Both the position numbers and the translations under genes were made by a program. The notes under the pieces are model-generated. The model was not told where the DNA came from. It saw only the letters and a list, made by a program, of their open reading frames with translations, and searched no databases. From Eubacterium uniforme (GTDB taxonomy: Bacteria; Bacillota; Clostridia; Lachnospirales; Lachnospiraceae), in assembly GCF_900167115.1 (NCBI RefSeq), contig NZ_FUXZ01000002.1, positions 297,128 through 361,127 of the forward strand: 64,000 nt of DNA, read 5' to 3'. Shown piece after piece: positions 35,411-45,792 of the stretch. How positions within the stretch are numbered: the stretch's first letter is position 1; each line of letters opens with the position of its first letter.

Positions 35411-38400
35411 TTATTCATTTTCATTCTGACTTTCCTGCTCTTCCTTAGCAAGTTCACCTTCAATAAGATCAACAGAAACAAGTGTTGATACACCTTTTTC
35501 CTGCATTGTAATACCATAGAGTCTATCAACACTTTCCATTGTACCTCTTCTATGTGTAATTACAATAAATTGAGTATGTTCAGTAAGCTTATGTAAGTAC
35601 TGAGCGAACTTAACAACGTTGCTACCATCAAGAGCAGCCTCAATTTCATCAAGAAGACAGAATGGCGAAGGTTTTAAGTTCTGAATTGCAAATAATAATG
35701 CAATCGCAGTAAATGCCTTCTCACCACCGGATAACTGCATCATATTCTTAAGTTGCTTTCCAGGTGGTTGTGATATAATCTGAACACCTGCTTCTAAGAT
35801 GTCTTCAGATTCATCAAGTTCAATGGTACCTTTACCACCACCGAACAATTCTTTATATACCTTATCAAATTCATTCTTAATATCATTGAATTTTTCAGTA
35901 AACTGTTTCTTCATGCCCTTATCGAGCTCATCAATAATAGAAAGAAGATTATCCTTAGCTTTCATTAAGTCTTCATGCTGTGCATTCATGAATTCATAAC
36001 GTTCGCCAACTTCTTTATATTCTTCAATAGCATTAACATTAACTGGACCTAAGTCTTTAATTTCCTTCTTAAGAGATGAAATTCTACTACCTAAATCGCT
36101 TCTGCTAACACTCATGTCAACAACAGTCTTTTTAGCTTCACCATATGTAAGTTCATATTCAGTCCACATATAGTCAACTTTATTATCACTCTTTTCACAT
36201 AATTTTTCTTTTTGAGCTGATAATCTAAATAATTCTCTATCAAGAACTGATAACTTCTCAGAATACTCTTCACGCTTATCAAAGAAATCTTTATGTTCCT
36301 TCATCTGTTCTTCCTTAGAATTCTGAAGTTCATCAATTTCTTTTTCTGTATCATCCTTAACCTTAACTAATTTATCTATTTCAGCTTTAATAGTATCAAT
36401 AGTTAAGAGACGTTCTTCAATTTCACCTGAGTTTTCTTCATTACTTCTGCTAATTTCAGTTTTCTTTTCTTCGTTAACTTTAATGTCTTCTTCAATTCTA
36501 GAAATATCAGAACATACAAACTCATGTTTCTGTGAAAGAGATGCAATTTCAATTTTTACATTTTCAATGTTCTTATCATTTTCAGATTTAGAATCATTCT
36601 TATCTTTAAGTTTTGCTGTTAAATCATTAACTGATTTTTCAAGTTCCTTAATTCTATCTTCGCTATTAAGAAGTTCATCAGAAAGTTTTTCACTATCCTT
36701 CTTAATATCACTAATTCTATTTTCAATATTCTCCGATTCACCAGAATGTTCTTCAAATTCAGAAACAATATTCTTCTTCTTTTCATCAGCCTGATTTAAG
36801 TTTACCTTAACAGTGTTCTGTAAGATGAACTGCTCCTGAATAGCCTTGTTAATCTTTTCAAGCTCTTCAGAAATAACTGAAATCTCACTTCTATTTTTAA
36901 CAAGATCTGCATCAAGAGAATCTGCATAACTCTTAAGTTTTTTAATATTACCTTCAAGTTCTTCAATTTCTCTTCTTCTACCTAAAAGATTACTTGTATT
37001 CTTATATGCACCACCAGAAATTGAACCACCTGCATTAAGTAATTCACCTTCAAGAGTTACAATTCTAAGTGAATATTTAAATCTTCTTGCAAGAGCAATG
37101 GCATTATCAATATTATCAACAACAACTACTCTTCCAAGTAAGAACTTAGCAACACCACTGTACTTTTCATCAATTTCAACAAGAGAACTAGCAAGTCCTA
37201 AAACACCTTCCATCTCAAGTGCTTCCATGTTATTGAAATTAATTCTATTAGTACTCATTGAACTAAGCGGTAAGAAAGTAGCTCTACCAAACTTGTTCTT
37301 CTTAAGATATTCGATAATCTCCTTAGCAGTTGTTTCTGTATCAGTAACAATGTTCTGGATATTACCACCAAGTGCTGTTTCAATAGCAATTTCATACTTC
37401 TTTTCAGTCTTAATAATATCAGCAACAACACCAACAATACCCTTTTTAGAAGTCTTAAGTTCCATTACCTTCTTAATGCTATTACCATAACCTTCATACT
37501 TTTCAGTAATGTTCTTAAGAGACTCAAGTCTTGAACTATTTCTTAAAAGTTCATTCTTATTTCCATCAATGTTTCTTAAAATATTAGCCTGATTATTCTT
37601 AGCTTCCTTAATCTTACTTTCACATTTTTCCTGCTCAGCATTAAGCTCATTAATAGAATCATTGATTTTAATAAGTTCATTATTTAAATCATTAATAATC
37701 TCATCCTGCTTAGTAGATGCTTCCTTAAACTTAGCGATTTTATCTTCAAGTTCATTCTTTCTGATATTAATCTGCTCAATTAAAGTATCACATCTTTCAA
37801 GAGAAGATTTAATCTGTGTCTTAGCATTTAAAAGACTAATAATTTCTGCCTTGGCATCTTCAATTTTTTCTTCAATTTCAGATACTTCCTCAGCAAATAC
37901 ACTATTCTTATCAATATATTCTTCTTGTCTTTTTACAACAAGTTTCATATTAGCTTCAATATCTGCCTTATCTTCCCTTTTATTCTCAAGTTCAGACTTT
38001 CCAGTAGATATAGCTTTATTAAGTTCATCTAATTGATTCTTTATGTGCTCATCACTTGCCTTAGCAGAATTAATCTGCTCATTAATCAAAAGAATCTGGC
38101 TTTCCATCTTTTCCTTACTAAGAATTGATTCATTAACAAAATCTTTCTTTTCTTCTATCTTGTCATTTATCTCTTCGAGTAAGGCATCTAACTTACTATA
38201 TTCTAACTTTGTTTTTTCAAGAAGACTTTCTGTCTCGTTATAATCAGTTTGAGTAATCTGAGTATTCTTATCAATCTCTTCAATGTCAGCCTTAAGCTTA
38301 TCCATATCAATAACAAAAAGAGATGTTTCACAACTCTTAAGTTCATCCCTGTATGTTAAATATTTCTTAGCTTTATCAGACTGAATAGCAAGAGGCTTAA

Positions 38401-39004
38401 CCTGACGTTCAAGCTCTGATAAAATATCTTCAACTCTGACTAAGTTCTGTTCTTCATCATTAAGTTTCTTTAAAGTTTCATTCTTTCTACGTTTGAATTT
38501 AACGATACCTGCAGCTTCATCGAAAAGTTCACGTCTTTCCTCTGGTTTACCAGAAAGAATCTTATCAATCTGACCCTGTCCAATGATAGAATATCCTTCC
38601 TTACCAATACCTGTATCATAGAAAAGTTCATGAACATCCTTTAATCTACAAACAGTACCATTAATCATATATTCGCTTTCACCAGATCTAAATAATCTTC
38701 TTGAAACTGTAACTTCATCATAATCAATTGGTAGTTTCTTATCTGAATTATCAAGAGTAATTGCAACAAATGCAAATCCAAGCGGCTTTCTCATCTCTGT
38801 TCCAGAGAATATAACATCTTCCATCTTAGAACCACGAAGCTGTTTAATCTTCTGTTCACCAAGAACCCATCTTACCGCATCAGCAACATTACTTTTACCA
38901 CTTCCATTTGGTCCTACAATACCTGTTATTCCGTCATGAAATTCAAATTTTATCTTATTAGCAAATGATTTGAAACCCTGTATTTCAATACTTTTTAAGT
39001 ACAT
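35411..39004 (-). CDS. smc: Chromosome segregation protein SMC
   Basis: A 1197-residue SMC ATPase: N-terminal head with Walker A GPNGSGKSNVADAVRWVLG, a long first coiled coil (about 170-500), a hinge (about 505-670, IVTDTETTAKEIIEYLKKNK), a second coiled coil, and a C-terminal head with the signature LSGGEKAFTAIALLFAI and Walker B CLLDEIEAALD. Condenses and segregates the chromosome with ScpA/B. The frame is open four codons further to a TTG, but GAGG six bases before the ATG at 39004 decides the start. It lies just after rnc. Confidence 0.97.
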   Translation of the reverse strand: MYLKSIEIQGFKSFANKIKFEFHDGITGIVGPNGSGKSNVADAVRWVLGEQKIKQLRGSKMEDVIFSGTEMRKPLGFAFVAITLDNSDKKLPIDYDEVTVSRRLFRSGESEYMINGTVCRLKDVHELFYDTGIGKEGYSIIGQGQIDKILSGKPEERRELFDEAAGIVKFKRRKNETLKKLNDEEQNLVRVEDILSELERQVKPLAIQSDKAKKYLTYRDELKSCETSLFVIDMDKLKADIEEIDKNTQITQTDYNETESLLEKTKLEYSKLDALLEEINDKIEEKKDFVNESILSKEKMESQILLINEQINSAKASDEHIKNQLDELNKAISTGKSELENKREDKADIEANMKLVVKRQEEYIDKNSVFAEEVSEIEEKIEDAKAEIISLLNAKTQIKSSLERCDTLIEQINIRKNELEDKIAKFKEASTKQDEIINDLNNELIKINDSINELNAEQEKCESKIKEAKNNQANILRNIDGNKNELLRNSSRLESLKNITEKYEGYGNSIKKVMELKTSKKGIVGVVADIIKTEKKYEIAIETALGGNIQNIVTDTETTAKEIIEYLKKNKFGRATFLPLSSMSTNRINFNNMEALEMEGVLGLASSLVEIDEKYSGVAKFLLGRVVVVDNIDNAIALARRFKYSLRIVTLEGELLNAGGSISGGAYKNTSNLLGRRREIEELEGNIKKLKSYADSLDADLVKNRSEISVISEELEKINKAIQEQFILQNTVKVNLNQADEKKKNIVSEFEEHSGESENIENRISDIKKDSEKLSDELLNSEDRIKELEKSVNDLTAKLKDKNDSKSENDKNIENVKIEIASLSQKHEFVCSDISRIEEDIKVNEEKKTEISRSNEENSGEIEERLLTIDTIKAEIDKLVKVKDDTEKEIDELQNSKEEQMKEHKDFFDKREEYSEKLSVLDRELFRLSAQKEKLCEKSDNKVDYMWTEYELTYGEAKKTVVDMSVSRSDLGSRISSLKKEIKDLGPVNVNAIEEYKEVGERYEFMNAQHEDLMKAKDNLLSIIDELDKGMKKQFTEKFNDIKNEFDKVYKELFGGGKGTIELDESEDILEAGVQIISQPPGKQLKNMMQLSGGEKAFTAIALLFAIQNLKPSPFCLLDEIEAALDGSNVVKFAQYLHKLTEHTQFIVITHRRGTMESVDRLYGITMQEKGVSTLVSVDLIEGELAKEEQESQNENE

Positions 39005-39012
39005 AATTAACC

Positions 39013-39705
39013 TCAATTATATTTTTTCTTCACTTCAATAAGTGCATAATATGCAGCCATCTGTTCAGCTGCCTTTTTGGACTTTCCCTTACCTCGTGAT
39101 AAAACTTCACCATTAATACTTGCCTTGTATTCAAATGTTTTATCATGATCAGGGCCTTCCTCTGATATTAGTTCATACTCTGGGACATCACCAAAGAGTT
39201 CCTGACAAATCTCTTGTAAAAGAGTTTTACTATCAGTAAATAACTGCTTATGTTCAATATCGTTTAATATAAACTTAAGTATAAACTTTCTAGCTTCATC
39301 AATGCCACTATCTAAATAAATAGCACCAATAACTGACTCTAGAACATCAGAAATAATGGAGTCACGATTACGTCCTCCATTTTTTTCCTCGCCATTACCA
39401 AGACGAATATAATCATTCAAAGAGAAATCCTTAGCACATAAAGCAAGAGTTGGTTCACACACAAGACTTGCTCTTAATCTTGTAAGTTTTCCCTCCGGAA
39501 GATCTGGATATTCAAAAAAGAGAAAATCACTGGATACTAATTCTAAAACAGCATCACCTAAAAATTCTATTCTCTCATAAAAGGAAGTACCTTCCTTTTG
39601 ATGTTCATATGCATATGAACTATGAGTTATAGCTGTAAGTAAAAGATTCTTATCCTTAAATGAATATCCTATTTTATCTTCTAATTCTTTTATATCTACA
39701 TTCAT
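39013..39705 (-). CDS. rnc: Ribonuclease III
   Basis: A 230-residue double-strand-specific endoribonuclease with the catalytic signature ERIEFLGDAVLELVSSDFLF and the second acidic segment DVLESVIGAIYLDSG, followed by a dsRNA-binding domain (LLQEICQELFGDVPEYELIS, GKGKSKKAAEQMAAYYALIE). It processes rRNA precursors. It sits between acpP and smc. Confidence 0.97.
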   Translation of the reverse strand: MNVDIKELEDKIGYSFKDKNLLLTAITHSSYAYEHQKEGTSFYERIEFLGDAVLELVSSDFLFFEYPDLPEGKLTRLRASLVCEPTLALCAKDFSLNDYIRLGNGEEKNGGRNRDSIISDVLESVIGAIYLDSGIDEARKFILKFILNDIEHKQLFTDSKTLLQEICQELFGDVPEYELISEEGPDHDKTFEYKASINGEVLSRGKGKSKKAAEQMAAYYALIEVKKKYN

Positions 39706-39733
39706 GATAACTTCCTTCTATCCATGAATAATC

Positions 39734-39961
39734 TTATAAAGCATTTTTAATCTGTTCTAACGCATCTCCAACTGTAACAATACCAGCTGCAGCTTCTTCA
39801 GGAATTTCAATATTAAATTCCTCTTCAAGACTCATAATGATTTCAACTACATCAAGTGAATCAGCACCCAAGTCATTAACAAATTCTGTTTCTTCAGTAA
39901 TATCATTTTCATCTACGCCTAAAACTTCTGCAATCGCTTTTTTAATCTTCTCAAATTCCAT
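39734..39961 (-). CDS. acpP: Acyl carrier protein
   Basis: A 75-residue acidic protein with the phosphopantetheine serine in [20 protein letters not shown]. It carries acyl chains in fatty-acid synthesis and, through PlsX, in phospholipid synthesis. It lies between plsX and rnc; AGGAGG precedes the ATG. Confidence 0.97.
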   Translation of the reverse strand: MEFEKIKKAIAEVLGVDENDITEETEFVNDLGADSLDVVEIIMSLEEEFNIEIPEEAAAGIVTVGDALEQIKNAL

Positions 39962-39981
39962 TTTATTCCTCCTAAAAGCCC

Positions 39982-40989
39982 CTATTCTAAGGACATATGT
40001 TCTTTAATTTTTCCGTTAATATCCTGCTTTTTAAATGTATTACACTGCAAGATACTATGACAAACTTCAACAGACTTTGAACTACCGTGAGTCTTTACAA
40101 CCAAGCCATTAAGACCAAGAAGTGGTGCTCCACCGTAATCCTTAACATCAAATCCTTTTAAAGTTTCTTTTAGCGTTCCCTTTATAAGTAACGCTCCAAT
40201 CTTTGTTTTCAAATTAGATAACAAAGCGCCTTTTATCTTTTTAAGTAAAAGTGAACCAACACCTTCATATGTTTTAAGTAAAACATTACCAACAAATGCT
40301 TCTGTAACAACTACATCACATACACCTGCAGGAATGTCTCTAGCTTCAACACTACCAATAAAATTAATATCCTTACACTCTTTAAGAAGTGGAAATGTCT
40401 CTTTAACTAATGCATTACCTTTCTCTTCTTCAGCTCCAATGTTAAGAATACCTACCTTTGGATTCTTAATACCAACGATGTTCTCCATGTAAATAGAACC
40501 CATCTTTGCAAACTGAACGAGATGTGATGATCTAGCATCAACATTAGCACCACAATCTATAAGAAGTGAAACACCTTTATCTGTTGGGATAAGCGGAGCT
40601 AAAGGTGGTCTTTCAATACCTTTAAGTCTTCCGACTAAAAGCTGACCGCCAACTAAAACTGCACCAGTACTACCAGCCGAAACAAATGCATCAGCATCAC
40701 CTGACTTAACCATCTTCATACCTACAACCATAGAAGAATCCTTCTTGCTTCTGATTGCCTTAACAGGTGGTTCGGCCATCTCAATTACTTCTGTAGTATG
40801 AACAATCTCAGTTCTATTCTTATCGTAAGTATACTTTGAAAGTTCAGCTTCAATTTGTTCTTTATCACCAACGAGTAATAATTTTATTTCATCACTGGCA
40901 TTAAGTGCTTCAACACCACCTTTAACAATTTCAAAAGGTGCGTTATCACCACCCATGCAGTCAAGAACTACTCTTGTTAATTCACTCAT
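39982..40989 (-). CDS. plsX: Phosphate acyltransferase PlsX
   Basis: A 335-residue enzyme that converts acyl-ACP to acyl-phosphate for PlsY. It starts [20 protein letters not shown] and has [33 protein letters not shown] and [15 protein letters not shown], all PlsX marks. It is followed by acpP, its substrate carrier. An extended -10 promoter lies 38 bases upstream, after the rpmF terminator. Confidence 0.96.
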   Translation of the reverse strand: MSELTRVVLDCMGGDNAPFEIVKGGVEALNASDEIKLLLVGDKEQIEAELSKYTYDKNRTEIVHTTEVIEMAEPPVKAIRSKKDSSMVVGMKMVKSGDADAFVSAGSTGAVLVGGQLLVGRLKGIERPPLAPLIPTDKGVSLLIDCGANVDARSSHLVQFAKMGSIYMENIVGIKNPKVGILNIGAEEEKGNALVKETFPLLKECKDINFIGSVEARDIPAGVCDVVVTEAFVGNVLLKTYEGVGSLLLKKIKGALLSNLKTKIGALLIKGTLKETLKGFDVKDYGGAPLLGLNGLVVKTHGSSKSVEVCHSILQCNTFKKQDINGKIKEHMSLE

Positions 40990-41026
40990 ATAAACTCCTT
41001 AATAATTAGTCTTTATCAACTTTATA

Positions 41027-41035
41027 ATTATATCA
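41027..41035 (-). promoter_or_regulatory. Extended -10 promoter of plsX-acpP
   Basis: Minus strand TGATATAAT is an extended -10 element between the rpmF terminator and plsX; the -35 position (TAGAAA) is poor. No FapR-type operator is visible. Confidence 0.45.
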
Positions 41036-41140
41036 AAAAGAAACCTTTATTTCTATAACTTTATCAAAAATAATTAGTGCATTAATTCCCGCAGCATATT
41101 CATACATTCTATATTCAATCAACTTAATATTAAACAAAAT

Positions 41141-41174
41141 AAAAATCGGCAAAGCATTAGCTTTACCGATTTTT
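41141..41174 (-). terminator. Terminator after rpmF
   Basis: AAAAATCGGCAAAGC pairs with GCTTTACCGATTTTT with one mismatch. On the minus strand the stem is followed by a T-rich tail. The rest of the 230-base gap between rpmF and plsX shows only A/T-rich sequence and the plsX promoter. Confidence 0.85.
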
Positions 41175-41219
41175 ATTTTAATATTCAGTATAATCTAACC
41201 AAAGTTAGAATCCGACTAA

Positions 41220-41399
41220 TTAGTCAACTGAAATAATTTCTTTCTTGTTGTATGAACCACAAGCTTTGCAAACTCTATGAGGCATCATTAAAGCACCACA
41301 CTTGCTACACTTTACAAGATTTGGAGCACTCATCTTCCAGTTTGCTCTACGCTTATCTCTTCTTCCTTTTGAAGATTTGTTCTTAGGACAAATAGACAT
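41220..41399 (-). CDS. rpmF: 50S ribosomal protein L32
   Basis: A 59-residue protein starting MSICPKNKSSKGRRDKRRAN and WKMSAPNLV, with two zinc-binding CxxC pairs (KCSKCG and CKACGS). It begins 3 bases after yceD, with AAGGAGG inside the yceD end. The yceD-rpmF pair is conserved in most bacteria. Confidence 0.97.
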   Translation of the reverse strand: MSICPKNKSSKGRRDKRRANWKMSAPNLVKCSKCGALMMPHRVCKACGSYNKKEIISVD

Positions 41400-41402
41400 G
41401 GT

Positions 41403-41921
41403 TTACACCTCCTTAAACTGATTAAATACATCTTGAAACTTAGACATTCTCGGATCAATTTCTGCTCTTTCACAGTTACATGAACCATCATTAAGATTTT
41501 TACCACACTTAGGACATAATCCCTTGCAATCTTCCTTACAAAGTACCTTCATAGGAAGTCTAGTCAAAATCTCATTATAAACGAACTGTTCAGTGCAAAA
41601 CTGTTTATCCTCAATAAAAGGATATTCCTCATCAGCGCCGGTCTGTAATCCAGTTTCGTTCATGTCAATTTCATTATTGTAAGCAATATCAAATTGCTTT
41701 TTAACATCACTTAGACACCTGTCACATAACATTATGATAGTTGCTTTTATCTGACCTATAATCTTAAGTTTTCCATCTTCGCACTTAAATAAAATATTAA
41801 CTTTACCGTCCTCATATGGATACTTAAAACCATTAATATCAAAAGTCTTAGCTTCTATCTCGGTATCAACGGTGCATGTCTTACTATTATCTGAAATCAA
41901 TGTTGATAAATCAATTAACAT
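41403..41921 (-). CDS. YceD/DUF177 family protein (23S rRNA accumulation)
   Basis: A 172-residue DUF177 protein; YceD is required for 23S rRNA accumulation in E. coli and plants. It has a cysteine-rich C-terminus (CKEDCKGLCPKCGKNLNDGS, then CNCE) likely to bind zinc and an earlier CDRC pair. The frame is open to 41960, but that ATG lies upstream of the -10 box of a consensus promoter and cannot be transcribed from it; AAGGAG before the ATG at 41921 fixes the start. It is followed by rpmF. Confidence 0.92.
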   Translation of the reverse strand: MLIDLSTLISDNSKTCTVDTEIEAKTFDINGFKYPYEDGKVNILFKCEDGKLKIIGQIKATIIMLCDRCLSDVKKQFDIAYNNEIDMNETGLQTGADEEYPFIEDKQFCTEQFVYNEILTRLPMKVLCKEDCKGLCPKCGKNLNDGSCNCERAEIDPRMSKFQDVFNQFKEV

Positions 41922-41951
41922 AATCTCTCTCCTTAAAAATGCACCTTTCCT

Positions 41952-41980
41952 ATTATACATACTAAATATATGTTTGTCAA
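41952..41980 (-). promoter_or_regulatory. Strong sigma-A promoter of yceD-rpmF
   Basis: Minus strand: TTGACA (41975-41980), 17-base spacer, TATAAT (41952-41957), a full consensus match. Start near 41945. Confidence 0.85.
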
Positions 41981-42021
41981 ATACATTTTTACTAAATTTT
42001 GTATTTATCAGTAATACTTAA

Positions 42022-43215
42022 TTATTTAACTAATGCTAATGTCTCTCTAGCGATTGAAAGTTCTTCATTAGTTGGAATTGCTACAACCTTAACCTTTGAG
42101 TTAGGTGTAGAAATGAGAACTCTTTCACCTCTGTGGCTGTTAGCCTCATCGTCAATTTCAACTCCTAAGAATGTAAGATATTCGCAGATAAGTTTTCTGT
42201 ATTCAGCATTGTTTTCACCAACACCTGCAGTAAATGCGATTGCATCTACACCATTCATAGCTGCTGTATAAGCACCAATGTACTTAGCAACTCTGTAAAT
42301 GAATGCGTCTCTAGCCGCAATTGCTCTTTCATTACCTTCAGCACATGCCTTATCAATATCTCTAAAGTCACTTGATACACCTGAAATACCAAGCACACCT
42401 GATTTCTTATTAAGGATGTTTAATACTTCATCAACGCTCTTGCCTTCTTTGTTAGCAATGAACTGAACAACCGTAGGATCGATATCACCACTTCTTGTAC
42501 CCATGATAAGACCTTCAAGTGGTGTAAGACCCATTGATGTATCTACGCACTTGCCACCAATTGATGCAGAAATTGAAGCACCATTACCAAGGTGACAAAC
42601 GATAACCTTGCATTTTTCTGGATCAAGGTTAGCAAATTTAATTGTTTCCTTTGAAACGAAGCTGTGGCTTGTACCGTGGAAGCCATATCTTCTTAAGCTA
42701 TACTTATCAAGATATTCATATGGAATAGCATAAAGATAAGCTTTCTGTGGCATAGCCATACCAAATGCTGTATCAAATACTGCAACCTGAGCTGTACCTG
42801 GCATAGCAGCTTCACAAGCTTCAATACCAATTAAGTTAGCTGGGTTATGAAGAGGTCCTAAATCGAAACACTCTCTAACAACCTTCTTAACATCATCATT
42901 AACGATGATTGAATCACTATACTTTGTACCGGCATGAAGAACTCTGTGTCCTACAGCACCGATTTCATCTGTAGATGCGATTACACCATGATCTTTGTCT
43001 ACTAATGCAGCAAGAACAAGTTCAATTGCATCCTTGTGGCTTTCCATAACTTTAGCTTCTTTATATTCTTCTTTACCTGTTGGTTTGTGTACAAGGTTTG
43101 AACCTTCAATACCAATTCTTTCAACTAAACCTTTAGCTAATACACTTTCATCATTCATATCAATAAGCTGATATTTAAGTGATGAACTACCGCAGTTAAT
43201 TACTAAAATTTTCAT
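42022..43215 (-). CDS. ackA: Acetate kinase
   Basis: A 397-residue enzyme that makes ATP and acetate from acetyl-phosphate. Motifs are VINCGSSSLKYQLID, GHRVLHAG, RRYGFHGTSHSFVS with catalytic residues, VCHLGNGASISA and FTAGVGENNAEYR. It follows pta by 48 bases, the usual fermentative acetate operon. Confidence 0.97.
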   Translation of the reverse strand: MKILVINCGSSSLKYQLIDMNDESVLAKGLVERIGIEGSNLVHKPTGKEEYKEAKVMESHKDAIELVLAALVDKDHGVIASTDEIGAVGHRVLHAGTKYSDSIIVNDDVKKVVRECFDLGPLHNPANLIGIEACEAAMPGTAQVAVFDTAFGMAMPQKAYLYAIPYEYLDKYSLRRYGFHGTSHSFVSKETIKFANLDPEKCKVIVCHLGNGASISASIGGKCVDTSMGLTPLEGLIMGTRSGDIDPTVVQFIANKEGKSVDEVLNILNKKSGVLGISGVSSDFRDIDKACAEGNERAIAARDAFIYRVAKYIGAYTAAMNGVDAIAFTAGVGENNAEYRKLICEYLTFLGVEIDDEANSHRGERVLISTPNSKVKVVAIPTNEELSIARETLALVK

Positions 43216-43263
43216 CTGTAATTTCTCCTTAAAATGTTTCTTTTTGCATTACCATGCTTTTAT

Positions 43264-44259
43264 CTATTTCATCTGAGCCTGAACAGCTGTGATTGCAATA
43301 ACGCCTTCGATATCAGCTGCTGAACATCCTCTTGATAAATCATTAACTGGAGCAGCAATACCCTGACACATTGGTCCGTATGCTTCAGCCTTTGCAAGTC
43401 GCTGAACTAATTTGTATCCAATGTTACCAGCATCTAAATCTGGGAAGATTAATACATTAGCGCTACCTGCAACCTTGCTATTAGGAGCCTTTGACTTACC
43501 AATACTTGGAACGATTGCAGCATCAAGCTGAAGTTCACCATCAAGTGCTACGTCTGGAGCCATCTCCTTAGCAATCTTTGTAGCTTCTACTACTTTATCA
43601 ACATCTGCATGCTTAGCACTACCCATTGAAGAATGTGAAAGCATAGCAACCTTTGGTTCAGCACCAACTAAAGCCTTAAAACTTTCTGCTGATGAAACAG
43701 CAATTGCAGCAAGTTCTTCTGAATTTGGATTCTGATTTAATCCACAATCACCAAATACGAATGTACCATTTTCACCGAATTCACAATTAGGAACGTCCAT
43801 AACAAAGAATGCTGAAACAAGCTTTGTACCTGGAGCTGTCTTTATGATCTGAAGTGATGGACGAAGTGTGTTAGCTGTTGAGTGACAAGCACCTGAAACA
43901 ACACCATCAGCATCACCATTTTTAACCATCATACATGCAAAATACATATAATCTGTTGTAAGTAATTCTTTAGCCTGCTCAGGAGTCATCCCCTTAGCCT
44001 TTCTAAGTTCAACTAAGCCATCAATATATGACTGTAATTTTTCTGATGTTTTAGGATTAATAATTGTAGCCTTTGATACATCAAAACCACCATTATTAGC
44101 AGCAAATTCTTCATCATCAGCAAGAATGATTAAGTTAGCTGTTCCTTCCTTTAATGCATTTGCTGCAGCTTCGTATGTTCTAACGTCCATACCTTCTGGC
44201 AAACAAATTGTTTTAACATTAGCTTTTGCTCTTTCCTTAATACTATCAATAAATGCCAT
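43264..44259 (-). CDS. pta: Phosphate acetyltransferase
   Basis: A 331-residue Pta of the short type without the N-terminal DRTGG region. It starts MAFIDSIKERAKANVKTICL, with VSGACHSTANTLRPSLQIIK, LSHSSMGSAKHADVDKV and AGSANVLIFPDLDAGNIGYK. It converts acetyl-CoA to acetyl-phosphate for AckA. The frame is open to 44280, but AAAGGAG sits inside that extension and points to the ATG at 44259. Confidence 0.96.
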   Translation of the reverse strand: MAFIDSIKERAKANVKTICLPEGMDVRTYEAAANALKEGTANLIILADDEEFAANNGGFDVSKATIINPKTSEKLQSYIDGLVELRKAKGMTPEQAKELLTTDYMYFACMMVKNGDADGVVSGACHSTANTLRPSLQIIKTAPGTKLVSAFFVMDVPNCEFGENGTFVFGDCGLNQNPNSEELAAIAVSSAESFKALVGAEPKVAMLSHSSMGSAKHADVDKVVEATKIAKEMAPDVALDGELQLDAAIVPSIGKSKAPNSKVAGSANVLIFPDLDAGNIGYKLVQRLAKAEAYGPMCQGIAAPVNDLSRGCSAADIEGVIAITAVQAQMK

Positions 44260-44341
44260 TTTTAATTCTCCTTTCAGCATTTCTTATTATATAAATTATG
44301 TTTAAAATTATACTACTTTAAAAATCTTTCTGCCATAACAA

Positions 44342-45688
44342 TTAAAACTTCTTGTATACAGCTTTCTTTGATGTTCCAGATTTTTTAATTTTCTTTTTAT
44401 AACTCTTAAATTTTGATTTCTTAATCATAAATTTAATATTTTTATGTGTATTCTTAAAAGCAGATTTACCAACCTTCTTTAAAACTACACTCTTTATTTT
44501 TACATTCTTAAGTTTTTTACAATTATAAAAAGCCTTCTTACCAATAACAGAAACCTTAGCACCTATTACTACTTTTTTAAGTTTCTTTCTGTTTTTAAAA
44601 GCTCCTGCTTTTATTTCAGTAATTTCATAAGTTCTTCCACCGACAGTTACAGTATCAGCAATCTTAACAGACTTAGCGTTCTTTTTACTTGCACATACAA
44701 CGGCTGTTGTTTTAGATGTAATCTGATAAGTAACCTTTGATTTTGTAATCTTCTTACCAACGCCAAACTGTTCAACTTCATATGAATTGATTTGATTCAT
44801 CAGTGATTCATACTCATTAATTGTATTAACAATTGGATTGTAATAATCTAAAAATCTCTGTTCATATTTATCAAAATCCATTATTCCTCTATCAAGGACT
44901 CCGGTATAAACCTGTGAATAAGCAATTCCATTACCATACTTTGTTCCTTTAACCAAGGCAAAGCCTGTATATTTATACGTTTTACTAATTACATTAAAAT
45001 AGTGTCCAATCTTAGCAAAAAACGCAGGATATGTTTTATATATTTCATACATATCCATATTTTCAATACCTGGATATGTTCCTGCTTTAATTGCATCATT
45101 TAACCACTTATGCTCATCATGATACCAACCTTGAAATGGATCAGAGTATCCCCAAGATAAATTCTCAGCTGTATCAAAATCCTTCGCATGATCTGTTTCT
45201 TTAGCAGCATAATTAACATTAGTCTGTGCCTGCGCCATAAGTTCATCACTTACTTTAAAAGCATCTAACCCAAGTTTACCTCTAATGTCATTACATTCTT
45301 TTATATAGGCAATTGATTTCTTCATGTTTTCAAGAGATGTTGAATCCTTAAGTGCAGCACTTACTGAATCGCCTTTATCAACTGCTTTTAAATAACTTTT
45401 AGATTTTAATGTTTTGTTATTTTTATAAATATTGATTCCTTTCTTTAATAATTTAATAGCATTATCAGAATTTACACTATCAAAGAAACCAATACTTCCT
45501 CTATTGTACTTTTTAACAGCACTATTATACGAAGATTTCATCGACTGAGCTTTAGAAACTAACGCATTATACTCGTCTTCAGAAATTGTTGCAGCAAATA
45601 CATCTTTATTTACTATATCAAATGTACCATCAAATCCACACACACTAATTGATACTGCACACAGTACACAAACCAATTTTTTAAACAT
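44342..45688 (-). CDS. Secreted CAP-domain protein with C-terminal BspA-type leucine-rich repeats
   Basis: A 448-residue exported protein. A signal peptide (MFKKLVCVLCAVSISVCG) is followed by a helical region, then a CAP/SCP-like domain (about 135-290) with DELMAQAQTNVNYAAKETDH, FDTAENLSWGYSDPFQGWYH and KIGHYFNVISKTYKYTGFAL. The C-terminal part has BspA-like repeats (EITEIKAGAFKNRKKLKKVV, VSVIGKKAFYNCKKLKNVKI) and a very basic tail. The role is unknown; both modules are usually extracellular and adhesive or protein-binding. The frame is open to 45763, but AAGGAG precedes the ATG at 45688 and the promoter lies inside the longer frame. Confidence 0.82.
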   Translation of the reverse strand: MFKKLVCVLCAVSISVCGFDGTFDIVNKDVFAATISEDEYNALVSKAQSMKSSYNSAVKKYNRGSIGFFDSVNSDNAIKLLKKGINIYKNNKTLKSKSYLKAVDKGDSVSAALKDSTSLENMKKSIAYIKECNDIRGKLGLDAFKVSDELMAQAQTNVNYAAKETDHAKDFDTAENLSWGYSDPFQGWYHDEHKWLNDAIKAGTYPGIENMDMYEIYKTYPAFFAKIGHYFNVISKTYKYTGFALVKGTKYGNGIAYSQVYTGVLDRGIMDFDKYEQRFLDYYNPIVNTINEYESLMNQINSYEVEQFGVGKKITKSKVTYQITSKTTAVVCASKKNAKSVKIADTVTVGGRTYEITEIKAGAFKNRKKLKKVVIGAKVSVIGKKAFYNCKKLKNVKIKSVVLKKVGKSAFKNTHKNIKFMIKKSKFKSYKKKIKKSGTSKKAVYKKF

Positions 45689-45735
45689 TAATAATCTCCT
45701 TTTTGCTCTTTTAAACTTGTTTTTCTCCCCGAATA

Positions 45736-45763
45736 ATGATACCATATTTTTAAAGATTTTCAA
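45736..45763 (-). promoter_or_regulatory. Promoter of the CAP/LRR protein gene
   Basis: Minus strand: TTGAAA (45758-45763), 16-base spacer, TATCAT (45736-45741), with TGG before the -10 box (extended -10). It diverges from the tmcAL promoter about 30 bases away. Confidence 0.65.
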
Positions 45764-45792
45764 ATATATTCTTATATCTTTGTAAATTTTTT

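Noticed and set aside
34924..35448. A Ser/Leu-rich plus-strand frame opposite ftsY
   Set aside because: It mirrors the acidic A domain of ftsY; composition and lack of a start signal mark it as a shadow.
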